Positions 10,479 to 18,480 of a stretch of 64,000 nucleotides of DNA are shown piece after piece. How positions within the stretch are numbered: position 1 is the stretch's first letter; each line of letters begins with the position of its first letter. Below the pieces are notes generated by a model. That model saw nothing but the letters and a program-made list of their open reading frames with translations. It was not told where the DNA came from and ran no database searches. Origin of the DNA: Thalassovita mangrovi (lineage in GTDB: Bacteria; Pseudomonadota; Alphaproteobacteria; Rhodobacterales; Rhodobacteraceae); NCBI RefSeq assembly GCF_009857745.1, contig NZ_WWEN01000002.1:372001-436000 (forward strand). Reading direction: 5' to 3'. The translations under genes and the position numbers were made by a program.

Positions 10479-11435
10479 ATGGCACACGGATATGAAAGCG
10501 GGCGGCTCGATCTGCCCTTCGTCGGGATTTCCACCTTCGGCAAGCGGCCCTATCAGCCCGATTGGGACGCTCTCGACACCGACGTGGCGATCATCGGCGC
10601 GCCGTTCGACGCGGGCACCCAGTGGCGTTCCGGCGCGCGCTTCGGCCCGCGTTCGGTGCGCGAGGCCTCGACGCTGTTCAGCTTCGGCCATGCCGGGGCC
10701 TACGATCACGAAGACGATGCCACCTACCTGCCCGGATCGGTGCGGATCACCGATATGGGCGACGCCGATATCGTCCACACGGACACGATGAAAAGCCACG
10801 CCAACATCGAAACCGCCGTGCGCGCGGCGCTGAAGGCCAAGGCCCTGCCGGTGGTGATCGGCGGCGATCATTCGGTCAACATCCCCTGCATCAACGCCTT
10901 CGACGATCAGGGCACCTTCCACATCCTGCAGATCGACGCCCATCTCGATTTCGTCGACGAACGCCACGGGGTGCGCTTCGGCCACGGCAACCCGATGCGC
11001 CGCGCGGCGGAAAAACCCTATGTGACGGGCCTGACCCAGGTCGGTATCCGCAACGTGTCCTCGACCGCCAAGGAAGGCTACGACGACGCCCGCGCGATGG
11101 GATCGGACATCCTGTCGGTGCGCCAGGCGCGCAAGCTGGGGGCCGAGGGCGTGGCGACCCGCATCCCGAAAGGCGCGCGGGTCTATGTGACGATCGATAT
11201 CGACGGCTTCTGCCCCTCGATCGCACCGGGCACCGGCACGCCGAGCCACGGTGGCTTCCTCTATTACGAGGTGCTGGAAATCCTGCAGCAGGTCGCCCGC
11301 GACCACGAGGTGATCGGCATCGACCTAGTCGAGGTCGCGCCCGATTACGACCCCACCGGATCGACCGCGATCCTTGCCGCGCAGGTGCTGCTCAACACGC
11401 TGGGCTTCATCTTCCACACGCGCGGGTTCCGCTGA
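10479..11435 (+). CDS. speB: agmatinase/ureohydrolase family protein
   Basis: Ureohydrolases split guanidino compounds (agmatine to putrescine and urea) using two Mn ions. The 318-residue protein has all metal-binding segments: GGDHS (His131), DAHLDFVDE (Asp153, His155, Asp157) and TIDIDGFCPSIAPGTGTP (Asp240, Asp242). In the last motif the third acidic position, usually Asp, is Cys245. The substrate could be agmatine, guanidinobutyrate or another guanidine compound; no neighbour decides it. Two hairpins follow the stop (11447-11491). The symbol speB is assigned by family only. Confidence 0.78.
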   Translation: MAHGYESGRLDLPFVGISTFGKRPYQPDWDALDTDVAIIGAPFDAGTQWRSGARFGPRSVREASTLFSFGHAGAYDHEDDATYLPGSVRITDMGDADIVHTDTMKSHANIETAVRAALKAKALPVVIGGDHSVNIPCINAFDDQGTFHILQIDAHLDFVDERHGVRFGHGNPMRRAAEKPYVTGLTQVGIRNVSSTAKEGYDDARAMGSDILSVRQARKLGAEGVATRIPKGARVYVTIDIDGFCPSIAPGTGTPSHGGFLYYEVLEILQQVARDHEVIGIDLVEVAPDYDPTGSTAILAAQVLLNTLGFIFHTRGFR

Positions 11436-11446
11436 GCCGACAAAGG

Positions 11447-11496
11447 AGCGCCCGATTGCGGTCGGGCGCTGACCGGCGGCGCATACGCCGCTGTTT
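11447..11496 (+). terminator. tandem hairpins, speB-type terminator
   Basis: A 9-bp stem (11447-11455 with 11462-11470, loop TTGCGG) is followed by a 6-bp stem (11476-11481 with 11486-11491) and TGTTT. The first starts 11 bp past the agmatinase-family stop. The short T-tract makes this a moderate call. Confidence 0.6.
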
Positions 11497-11657
11497 GGGG
11501 CCGGGTAAACGTCCAATCGCACGTCGCGTTTTCTTCCGCCAAATTCCGCCCCCGCCGCGAAAAATGACGCGCCCCGACCCTGAACTGCCGCTCATCGCCA
11601 CCCGCGCGGATCATCACCGCCTATGCTGAGCGCACGCGAACAAGCCATGGCCCAGCA

Positions 11658-13697
11658 ATGACCACCGATCCCCTCGTCATCTTCACCCCCTCGGGCAAGC
11701 GCGGCCGCTTCCCCGTCGGCACCCCCGTTCTGACCGCCGCACGCCAGCTCGGCGTCGATCTCGATTCCGTCTGCGGCGGCCGTGGCATCTGTTCGCGCTG
11801 CCAGGTCACCCCCGCCTTCGGCGATTTCCCCAAACACGGTATCACCGCCCGCCCCGGCGCCCTGTCCGACTGGAACGCCGTCGAACAGCGTTACAAGGAC
11901 AAACGCGGGCTGACAGAAGGCCGCCGCCTCGGCTGTCAGGCCACGATCCAGGGCGATGTGGTCATCGACGTGCCGCCCGAAAGCCAGGTCCACAAACAGG
12001 TCATCCGCAAGGCCGCCGACGCCCGCCCGATCACCATGGACCCGGCCACCCGCGCCTGTTTCGTCGAGGTCCCCGAACCCGACATGCACGACCCGACCGG
12101 CGATCTGGAACGTCTGAAACAGGCGCTGAAGGACCAATGGCAGGTCGCCGACCTGCGCGCCGGCCTGCCCGTGCTGGCGAAACTGCAAAGCGCCCTGCGC
12201 AAGGGCAACTGGCAGGGCACCGTGGCGCTATTCCAGGATCATCGCGGCGGCCCGGCGCAGCTTTTGGACATCTGGCCCGGCTTCCATGACGCCGGGCTTT
12301 ACGGCCTCGCCATCGATCTCGGCTCCACCACCATCGCGGCCCACCTGTGCGATCTCGCCGACGGCCACGTTCTGGCCTCGTCGGGCGTGATGAACCCGCA
12401 GATCCGCTTCGGCGAGGACCTGATGAGCCGGGTCTCCTACGCGATGATGAACCCCGGCGGCGCGGGCGAAATGACCGAGGCCGTGCGCGTGGCGCTCAAC
12501 GGCCTCATCCAGACCCTGACCGCCGAGGCCAATATCGACCCCGCCCTGATCTTCGAGACCACCTTCGTCTGCAACCCGGTCATGCATCACCTGCTCTTGG
12601 GCCTCGACCCGGTGGAGCTGGGCCAGGCGCCCTTCGCTTTGGCCACCTCCGACGCGCTCACCCTGCCCGCTTCCGCGCTCGACCTCACCACCGTGAACCC
12701 CAGCGCCCAAACCTATATCCTGCCCTGCATCGCGGGCCATGTGGGCGCCGATGCCGCCGCCGTGGCTCTGGCCGAACAGCCGCATAAATCCAAGGACCTC
12801 GTGCTGGTCGTCGATGTGGGCACCAACGCCGAAATCCTGCTGGGCAACGAGAGCCGCGTGCTGGCCTGTTCCTCCCCCACCGGCCCCGCCTTCGAGGGGG
12901 CGCAGATCAGCTCCGGCCAGCGCGCCGCCCCCGGCGCCATCGAACGGATCGAAATCGACCCGGCAACCAAGGAGCCGCGCTTCCGCATCATCGGGCTCGA
13001 CATGTGGTCGGACGAGGACGGCTTCACCGAGGCCGCCGCAAACACCGGCATCACCGGCATCTGCGGCTCGGGCATCATCGAGGCGGTGGCGGAAATGCGC
13101 ATGGCGGGCCTCCTCGACCCCTCCGGCCTGATCGGGTCGGCCGAGCAGACCGGCACCGAAAGGTGCATCCCCGAGGGCCGCACCCATTCCTACGTGATCT
13201 GGGACGGCAGCGCCGAAGGCGGCCCGCTGATCACCGTCACCCAATCCGACATCCGCGCCATCCAGCTGGCCAAATCGGCGCTCTATGCCGGCGCGCGGCT
13301 GCTGATGGATGAAATGGGCGTCGATCACGTCGACCGGGTGGTGCTGGCCGGAGCCTTCGGCGCGCATATCAGCCCCAAACACGCGATGGTGCTGGGGATG
13401 ATCCCCGACGTGCCCTTGGACAAGGTGCAAAGCGCAGGCAACGCGGCGGGCACCGGCGCGCGCATCGCTTTGTGCAACGCGGGTGCGCGGGCCGAGATCG
13501 AACAGGTGGTCAGACAGATCACCAAGGTCGAAACCGCGATCGAGCCGCGCTTCCAGGAACATTTCGTCGCCGCCAACGCGATCCCCCACGCCACCGACCC
13601 GTTCCCGCAACTGTCCCGCATCGCCCCCCTGCCCGAGGTGAGCTTCAACGCGGGCGGCGACGGCAGCGGCGGTCGGCGCAGGCGGCGGCGCGGCTGA
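11658..13697 (+). CDS. ASKHA-domain corrinoid activation-type protein with N-terminal [2Fe-2S] domain
   Basis: 679 residues. The N-terminal ferredoxin-like domain has cysteines at 39, 45 and 48 (VCGGRGICSRCQ) plus a fourth in RLGCQA, the plant-type [2Fe-2S] pattern. The rest matches RACo/RamA-like (DUF4445) ATPases that reductively reactivate Co(II) corrinoid proteins: YGLAIDLGSTTIAAHL and LVLVVDVGTNAEILLGN phosphate-binding segments, GPAFEGAQIS, TGICGSGIIEAV, and VVLAGAFGAHI. The last residues are an Arg-rich tail. No corrinoid protein or methyltransferase gene is next to it here, so its partner must be encoded elsewhere. Confidence 0.8.
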   Translation: MTTDPLVIFTPSGKRGRFPVGTPVLTAARQLGVDLDSVCGGRGICSRCQVTPAFGDFPKHGITARPGALSDWNAVEQRYKDKRGLTEGRRLGCQATIQGDVVIDVPPESQVHKQVIRKAADARPITMDPATRACFVEVPEPDMHDPTGDLERLKQALKDQWQVADLRAGLPVLAKLQSALRKGNWQGTVALFQDHRGGPAQLLDIWPGFHDAGLYGLAIDLGSTTIAAHLCDLADGHVLASSGVMNPQIRFGEDLMSRVSYAMMNPGGAGEMTEAVRVALNGLIQTLTAEANIDPALIFETTFVCNPVMHHLLLGLDPVELGQAPFALATSDALTLPASALDLTTVNPSAQTYILPCIAGHVGADAAAVALAEQPHKSKDLVLVVDVGTNAEILLGNESRVLACSSPTGPAFEGAQISSGQRAAPGAIERIEIDPATKEPRFRIIGLDMWSDEDGFTEAAANTGITGICGSGIIEAVAEMRMAGLLDPSGLIGSAEQTGTERCIPEGRTHSYVIWDGSAEGGPLITVTQSDIRAIQLAKSALYAGARLLMDEMGVDHVDRVVLAGAFGAHISPKHAMVLGMIPDVPLDKVQSAGNAAGTGARIALCNAGARAEIEQVVRQITKVETAIEPRFQEHFVAANAIPHATDPFPQLSRIAPLPEVSFNAGGDGSGGRRRRRRG

Positions 13698-13757
13698 GCA
13701 TTTTCGCGTTTGCCATCTTGACGTTGCCCCGGCTCTTGGATACCTGATCCGGCACAG

Positions 13758-13831
13758 GCGGGTATGATGTAATGGTAGCCTGTCAGCTTCCCAAGCTGAA
13801 CGCGCGGGTTCGATTCCCGCTACCCGCTCCA
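13758..13831 (+). tRNA. tRNA-Gly (anticodon CCC)
   Basis: A 74-nt cloverleaf: acceptor GCGGGTA (13758-13764) pairs with TACCCGC (13821-13827), discriminator T and encoded CCA. The anticodon stem TCAGC/GCTGA encloses loop TTCCCAA with CCC at 13790-13792. The T-arm has GGTTCGATTCC. It lies 60 bp after the ASKHA gene on the same strand. Confidence 0.96.
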
Positions 13832-13960
13832 GATTTCCTGAAAATCCAAATCCCCGCTTGGCATGCCCCCCCGCCCCCGCGTTGACCCCAATCAAAGTCC
13901 CCCCCGCGCTTTCCCGCTAAACTCCCCGTCAATCCGAACAACGGACAGGGGGACGGGACG

Positions 13961-14308
13961 ATGAAACTCACGATCAAATACCAGACGCTCGACTGGTGGT
14001 TCTGGGCGATCATCTGCGCCGCGATCGGGCTGGGGCTGATCGGCCTGCCCTGGGGCTATACCGCCGCCCTGGCGGTGAGCGTCGCCAACCTGATCTATTT
14101 CATCGCCCGCGACCGCAGCCTCACCAGCTTCCCGGTGCAGGTGCGCGAGGTCTGGCTTGCCTTCATGCTGATCGCGATGCTGCCGGGCATGGGCTGGTTC
14201 TATCCTCTGCTCTTCCTCGGCATGATCCTGGTCGTATTCTTCGACCGCTGCGGCATCGCCCGCATGCTGGTGCTGATGCCGTGGAACAAGGGCGTTTCGC
14301 TGAAATAG
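13961..14308 (+). CDS. small integral membrane protein, unknown function
   Basis: 115 residues with three to four predicted helices: WWFWAIICAAIGLGLIGLPW, YTAALAVSVANLIYFIA, VWLAFMLIAMLPGM and FYPLLFLGMILVVFF. Between helices two and three is a short charged loop with ARDRSLTSFPVQVREV. A purine-rich AGGGGGACGGGACG precedes the ATG. No family was recognised; the near-absence of charges apart from the loop and the LPGMGWFYPLL segment are the most distinctive features. Confidence 0.7.
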   Translation: MKLTIKYQTLDWWFWAIICAAIGLGLIGLPWGYTAALAVSVANLIYFIARDRSLTSFPVQVREVWLAFMLIAMLPGMGWFYPLLFLGMILVVFFDRCGIARMLVLMPWNKGVSLK

Positions 14309-14416
14309 GCCCGCGCGCTGCCTGGCAAACGACGCTGCGGCAGACCCCGCAACCCGCCTTGCCCCCGGCAATTGGTTCTGCCATATAACATTCGACGCTC
14401 AAACCAAGCCGACAGC

Positions 14417-15478
14417 ATGTTTCTCAAGCTCGCCCTGCAGACGCTGATCCTGACCGCCCTTTGCGGGGCCGGCGGCTTTCTCGCATCGCTGATCCACACG
14501 CCGCTGCCCTACATGATCGGCAGCCTGGTCGCCTCGGGCCTGATCGGCATCTTCTTCAGCGACCGGCTGCCCGAAGGCTACCGTTTCCCGATGAAGTTCC
14601 GCATGATCTTCATGGCGCTGATCGGCGTGATGATCGGATCGCGGGTGCATGCCGACCTGATCGCGGAAATCCCGTCGCTGATCGCATCCCTGACGGTGCT
14701 GACCGGCTTCGTCTTCGCCGCCCACGGGGTCAATTACGTCATCTTCCGCCACCTGGGCGGCTACGACCGGCCCACCGCCTTCTATTCCGGCACCCCCGGC
14801 GGGCTGATGGAATCGCTGGCGCTCGGCGAAGAGGCCGGGGCCGACATCCCGATCCTGACCATGCAGCAATTCATGCGCATCATCGCAGTGATCTCAATCG
14901 TGCCGCTGGGCCTGTCGCTCTATTACGGCGCCCCGGTGGGCAGCGCCGGGGGCCAGTCGATGGCCGCCCCCGACACCAGCGCGGCGGCGATCCCGCTGGC
15001 GCTGGCCATCGGGCTGGCCGGGCTGTTCATCGGCACCGCGATCAAGCTTCCGGCGGCGCAACTCACCGGTCCCCTGCTGGCTGCCGCCATCGTCACCGTC
15101 ACCGGGCTTGCCGATCTGGCGCTGCCGCAATGGGCGATCAACCTGTCTCAGGTCGTGATCGGCACATCGCTGGGCATGCGCTTCACCGGGCTCAGGGGCC
15201 GCACCATGGTGGTGGCGGCGGGTCTGGCAGTGGTTTCCGTGACCGCGATGCTGGGCCTCGGCGCGCTCTGCGCCACCGCGCTGCACAGCGCCACCGGTGC
15301 GCCCTTCGATGCGCTGTTGATTTCCTTCGCCCCGGGCGGCGTCACCGAAATGGCGCTGATCGCGCTCAGCCTGCACGCCAACCCCGCCATCGTGACGCTG
15401 CATCACGTCTACCGCATCATCCTGACGGTCATCGAGATGTCCGTCATCGGCCGTTTCCGCCGGGCAAAGCAGCTTTGA
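14417..15478 (+). CDS. AbrB-family inner membrane protein
   Basis: 353 residues from the ATG at 14417 (MFLKLALQTLIL), preferred to an upstream in-frame ATG at 14372 that would add 15 polar residues. About ten hydrophobic helices are arranged as two related halves. Each half begins with a helix pair and a P-x-x-(M/L)-x-G-x-L pattern: LPYMIGSLVASGLIG and LTGPLLAAAIVTVTG, typical of the AbrB duplication family (PF05145-like). FAPGGVTEMALIALSL near the C-terminus is also characteristic. Despite the name, related proteins are probably transporters rather than transcription factors. Substrate unknown. Confidence 0.8.
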   Translation: MFLKLALQTLILTALCGAGGFLASLIHTPLPYMIGSLVASGLIGIFFSDRLPEGYRFPMKFRMIFMALIGVMIGSRVHADLIAEIPSLIASLTVLTGFVFAAHGVNYVIFRHLGGYDRPTAFYSGTPGGLMESLALGEEAGADIPILTMQQFMRIIAVISIVPLGLSLYYGAPVGSAGGQSMAAPDTSAAAIPLALAIGLAGLFIGTAIKLPAAQLTGPLLAAAIVTVTGLADLALPQWAINLSQVVIGTSLGMRFTGLRGRTMVVAAGLAVVSVTAMLGLGALCATALHSATGAPFDALLISFAPGGVTEMALIALSLHANPAIVTLHHVYRIILTVIEMSVIGRFRRAKQL

Positions 15479-15501
15479 CAAGCGCCCTGCCCGCATATTA
15501 C

Positions 15502-15515
15502 TGAACACTTGTTCA
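15502..15515. promoter_or_regulatory. TetR-type operator candidate upstream of SDR gene
   Basis: TGAACACTTGTTCA has 6-bp inverted arms (TGAACA/TGTTCA) around CT and lies 25-38 bp before the SDR dehydrogenase start. Its form resembles sites used by TetR-family regulators of fatty acid degradation, which is inference from shape alone. Confidence 0.4.
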
Positions 15516-15539
15516 TTTAGACGAGAGAGGACGTCCAAA

Positions 15540-16295
15540 ATGCTTATGAAAGATACCTGCGCCGTGATCACCGGAGGAGCATCGGGACTGGGCGAGGCCA
15601 CCGCCCGCCTGTTTGCCGAATCCGGCGCCAAAGTGACCCTGCTGGACCGCAACGCCGAACAGGGCGAAAAGGTCGCCGCGGAAATCGGCGGCACCTTCGT
15701 GGAAACCGACGTGACCAGCGAAGCCTCGGTCCAGAACGCCATCGACACCGCCGTCAAGGCGATGGGCAAGATCAACACCGCCGTCAATTGCGCCGGCATT
15801 GGCACCGCCGAAAAGACCCTGGGCAAGAATGGGCCGCACAGCCTGGAACATTACCAGCGCATCATCAACATCAACCTGATCGGCAGCTTCAACGTCGCCC
15901 GCCTGGCCGCCGCCGAAATGGCCAAGAACGATCCCAGCGACGACAACCAGCGCGGCGTGATCATCAACACCGCCTCGGTCGCCGCCTTTGACGGCCAGAA
16001 GGGCCAGGCCGGTTATGCCGCGTCCAAGGGCGGCATCGTCGCCACCTCGCTGCCGATGGCCCGCGACCTGGCGCGCGAAGGCATCCGGGTGATGGCGATC
16101 GCACCGGGCATCTTCCTGACGCCGATGCTGATGGGCCTGCCGCAGGAAGTGCAGGATCAGCTCGCCGCCGACGTGACCAACCCGCGCCGCCTTGGCGATC
16201 CGCGCGAATACGCCTCGCTGGCGCGCTTCATCTGCGAATGCGGCTACCTGAACGGCGAGGTCATCCGCATCGACGGCGCCCTGCGCATGCAATAA
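15540..16295 (+). CDS. SDR-family 3-hydroxyacyl-CoA dehydrogenase-like protein
   Basis: 251 residues of classical short-chain dehydrogenase. The NAD-binding GGASGLGEA lies at about 12-20, NCAGIG at about 84-89, and the catalytic pair is YAASKGG (Tyr and Lys), with a preceding Ser in NTASVAAF. The sequence most resembles the type II 3-hydroxyacyl-CoA dehydrogenase group (HSD10-like), which works in beta-oxidation and isoleucine breakdown; the sequence [26 protein letters not shown] agrees. AGAGAGG precedes the ATG at about 8 bp. An inverted repeat upstream suggests dedicated repression. Single-gene unit followed by a hairpin. Confidence 0.83.
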   Translation: MLMKDTCAVITGGASGLGEATARLFAESGAKVTLLDRNAEQGEKVAAEIGGTFVETDVTSEASVQNAIDTAVKAMGKINTAVNCAGIGTAEKTLGKNGPHSLEHYQRIININLIGSFNVARLAAAEMAKNDPSDDNQRGVIINTASVAAFDGQKGQAGYAASKGGIVATSLPMARDLAREGIRVMAIAPGIFLTPMLMGLPQEVQDQLAADVTNPRRLGDPREYASLARFICECGYLNGEVIRIDGALRMQ

Positions 16296-16301
16296 ATCCA
16301 G

Positions 16302-16330
16302 CGTGCCCCGGTGCCATCCACCGGGGCGCG
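16302..16330 (+). terminator. hairpin after SDR gene
   Basis: A 9-bp perfect stem (16305-16313 with 16319-16327, loop CCATC) starts 10 bp past the stop and can extend by three pairs including a G-T. There is no clear T-run, so termination is plausible but not certain. Confidence 0.5.
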
Positions 16331-16750
16331 TCCGGTCAATCGGTTTGGCCGAGCCGAGCCCGACCGCGGCTGGGCGCTCTTGACGAGTGGCGTTGCCGCT
16401 TTATCCATCCGCCATTTCCGCCGTCCCGGTATCCCCAAGCCGCGCCGAAGTGCGAAAAGCGCGGCAAATCCGTCTGCCTCACCCCCACAGACGACACCTG
16501 CGGCGCGCTGCGGCGGCTGTATGAGAAGGGGCGGTTGTGAGGGGGGAAGCGGGAGGTCGCTGGGGTATCGCACAAAGGCAGCTAAGCACAGGAAGCGGAC
16601 TTTTCAAAATTCGGGTAGCCACAACCGCGCCAACCAACGAGACGGCCCCTAGCGGATATTCAATTTACCTGCGGCGAATGGCTGTACCGCGGTTTGGAAA
16701 ATTCTTCCGACGGTCGCAGGCGGCGCTACGCGGAGTAGCGCCGCCGACAT
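16331..16750. other. 420-bp region without a recognisable gene
   Basis: No open frame here has a convincing start, ribosome-binding site or family. The part at about 16440-16540 in one plus-strand frame reads PKCEKRGKSVCLTPTDDTC and then GALRRLYEKGRL with a stop; this looks more protein-like than its surroundings and could be the tail of a decayed gene. From 16560 to 16690 the base composition is more AT-rich than flanking genes. It could also be the 3' trailer of the leftward glycine-zipper gene. Confidence 0.4.
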
Positions 16751-17365
16751 TCATTGCTGCAAATCGACAAAGATGTGCGAATCGACACCTGCTTCAAGCA
16801 GGGCCTGCTTGATCTGATCGATCGCACTGGCGTCGGCCGAGCTGACGATGACCACATCATTGACCACCAGCGAATACAGCGGCGCGTCGGGCGCCAGGTC
16901 TGCCAGGTATTTCTCGGCGGCCAGCTTGGACCTTGGTCCCCATTTTCCGTCATGGCCGACGCCGATCGTATACTGCACGTCCATGATCATTTCCTTGCTG
17001 ACCGACTTGCCGTCGTTCAGATCCAGCAAGGTCTGTCGAAGCGTTTCCTCATCCGTGACGCGCTCGGGAATGAAAACGTTCGTGCAGGTTTCGACGTCTT
17101 TGTATTTGGTGACGGTCCTTTTGCTCGTTTCATTGGCGACGGCTCCGCCGATGATAGCACCAGCGGCAGCGCCGGCATTTTCCTTTGTCACGACTTTCCC
17201 GAGCACCCCGCCGATAATCGCCCCGCCGATAACTTTCTCGGGAGTCCCGCCTTTGACGGTTTCCTGGTACGGCACCTTCGTTGTCTCGCATCTTACCTCG
17301 TACGAGCCGGCAAATGCCTGAGATGCAACCAGAACAGTCGTCGCTGCTGCTATCAAAAGTTTCAT
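16751..17365 (-). CDS. secreted glycine-zipper protein
   Basis: 204 residues with a clear signal peptide (MKLLIAAATTVLVASQAFAG, cleavage after AFA). Residues about 40-80 form a glycine-zipper 2TM-like segment (VIGGAIIGGVLGKVV, then AGAAAGAIIGGAVANE), as in the 17-kDa surface antigen family. The C-terminal half contains a region (about 105-160) including DEETLRQTLLDLNDGKSV and VGHDGKWGPRSKLAAEKYL that resembles a peptidoglycan-binding type 1 fold. An envelope or outer-membrane role is likely. AAGGAG lies 8 bp before the ATG. Direct repeats 140-180 bp upstream may control it. Confidence 0.72.
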   Translation of the reverse strand: MKLLIAAATTVLVASQAFAGSYEVRCETTKVPYQETVKGGTPEKVIGGAIIGGVLGKVVTKENAGAAAGAIIGGAVANETSKRTVTKYKDVETCTNVFIPERVTDEETLRQTLLDLNDGKSVSKEMIMDVQYTIGVGHDGKWGPRSKLAAEKYLADLAPDAPLYSLVVNDVVIVSSADASAIDQIKQALLEAGVDSHIFVDLQQ

Positions 17366-17883
17366 ATTCTTGCTCCTTCTTACCGCAGGTCGCGGTGGTA
17401 GTATGGCGCCTGCGCTTCAGGATTGTCGCCGGTTCGCCGTGTTGCCAGACAAACGCGTTACCCGGTCGTTTGTCGTAATCTTGTGGCCAACAAGATATGA
17501 CCTCACGTGTTAGTCAATAACCCCCATGTGTTATCCAATAACATGGGTAGGATTCCGCCAGTTCCGCCGGGCCGGGCAGGCGTTCGTAGTACCCCGGCAG
17601 CGTTCAAACGCCTTTACTCTGAAGCGAGTTGCCGAGGCGTGCCCGTTCGAAGCTTCCAGGCCGCAATGTCAGCAAACTCCGCATGGCCCATGTTCGCAGG
17701 GGCGCGGCGAACGACCGCTTCACGCCCGAACCGGTCTTGCGTGCGATTTAACGCGAAGGTCCGCTCTCCGCCCTTCGTGCATATGCTGGATTGACTGAAG
17801 GTGTTCTCCGCATGGGTCCGCTTCGGACTGGAACCGGCCATTCCCCGCACACCAAACGAAAAGCCCCCTCTACCCCACCCCAC
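17366..17883. other. 518-bp region without a recognisable gene
   Basis: Between the glycine-zipper gene start and the cytochrome c stop. It holds the phased direct repeats at 17504-17542. The open frames at 17507-17798 and 17614-17883 have no good ribosome-binding site and Arg/Pro/Ser-rich, low-complexity translations typical of non-coding GC-rich DNA. No tRNA, known riboswitch or inverted terminal repeats of an IS were seen. Confidence 0.45.
17504..17542. repeat. two 18-bp direct repeats with 21-bp period
   Basis: Copies at 17504-17521 and 17525-17542 share 15 of 18 bases (CAYGTGTTAKYCAATAAC). The 21-bp period equals two helical turns, as expected for paired operator sites on one DNA face. 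The second copy contains GTTAT-CCA-ATAAC and lies within a larger inverted repeat, CCCATGT/ACATGGG (17523-17529 and 17541-17547). Confidence 0.6.
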
Positions 17884-18273
17884 TCAATCCGCCATATCCG
17901 CTTCCGCCAGCCCCTTTTCCGGTGCCCCGGCCTCGATCCAACGAACAATCAGATCGATCTCGCCCTTTGGCAGTGGCGTGCTGAGGAACGGCATCCGCGG
18001 CGTGCTTTCGCCGCGCAGCCGCCGGATCAGCTCGCTGCCTGCCGGGTCCCCGGGCAGAACCACCGCGCCGTCCGCGCTGCCCGCCAGGACCGCCGCGTAA
18101 CTGTCCAGCCGCAGCCCCTTCGCGGCGCCCAGCGCGGAATGGCAGTTGATGCAGCGCGCCGCGAAGATGGCGCCGACCTCCTCCCATCCGGGCGGCACCT
18201 GCTCCCCGCCCAGCACCGCCCGCATGGAGGCGATCCACAGCGAAAAAGCGATGAGAATGCGACGGCCCGTCAT
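17884..18273 (-). CDS. periplasmic c-type cytochrome (single haem)
   Basis: 129 residues from the ATG at 18273, which gives a signal peptide (MTGRRILIAFSLWIASMRAV). One haem c motif, RCINCHSA (C-x-x-C-H), sits at about 42-46. Downstream are SYAAVLAGSADGAVVLPGDPAGSELIRRL and MPFLSTPLPKGEIDLIVRWIEAGA, the arrangement of planctomycete-type cytochrome c domains (PSC1-like), with Met of RMPF as a possible axial ligand. It is divergent from a secreted protein gene at 18481; the shared 207-bp spacer suggests related expression. Electron partner unknown. Confidence 0.78.
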   Translation of the reverse strand: MTGRRILIAFSLWIASMRAVLGGEQVPPGWEEVGAIFAARCINCHSALGAAKGLRLDSYAAVLAGSADGAVVLPGDPAGSELIRRLRGESTPRMPFLSTPLPKGEIDLIVRWIEAGAPEKGLAEADMAD

Positions 18274-18480
18274 GTCCTGCCCTCCGCCCCCCCCTTGCGC
18301 CAAGCTGTCACGACGATAGCACATTCGCCCCCGCAAGGCGCGGCCCCCGCGCCATCGGCCAATTCCCCCCATCAACCGCCCCGAACAGCGATCGTGCCAA
18401 CGATTTGAGGCAAATTGTGCTATGATGGGATTTTCGGCCCCGGCAAAACCACCGTGGCCGCCCATATGGGAGGAATTATC

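Noticed and set aside
17507-17798. Open frames of 90-95 codons in the gap before the cytochrome c gene
   Set aside because: No ribosome-binding site, no hydrophobic pattern or family similarity, and overlapping alternative frames of the same length.
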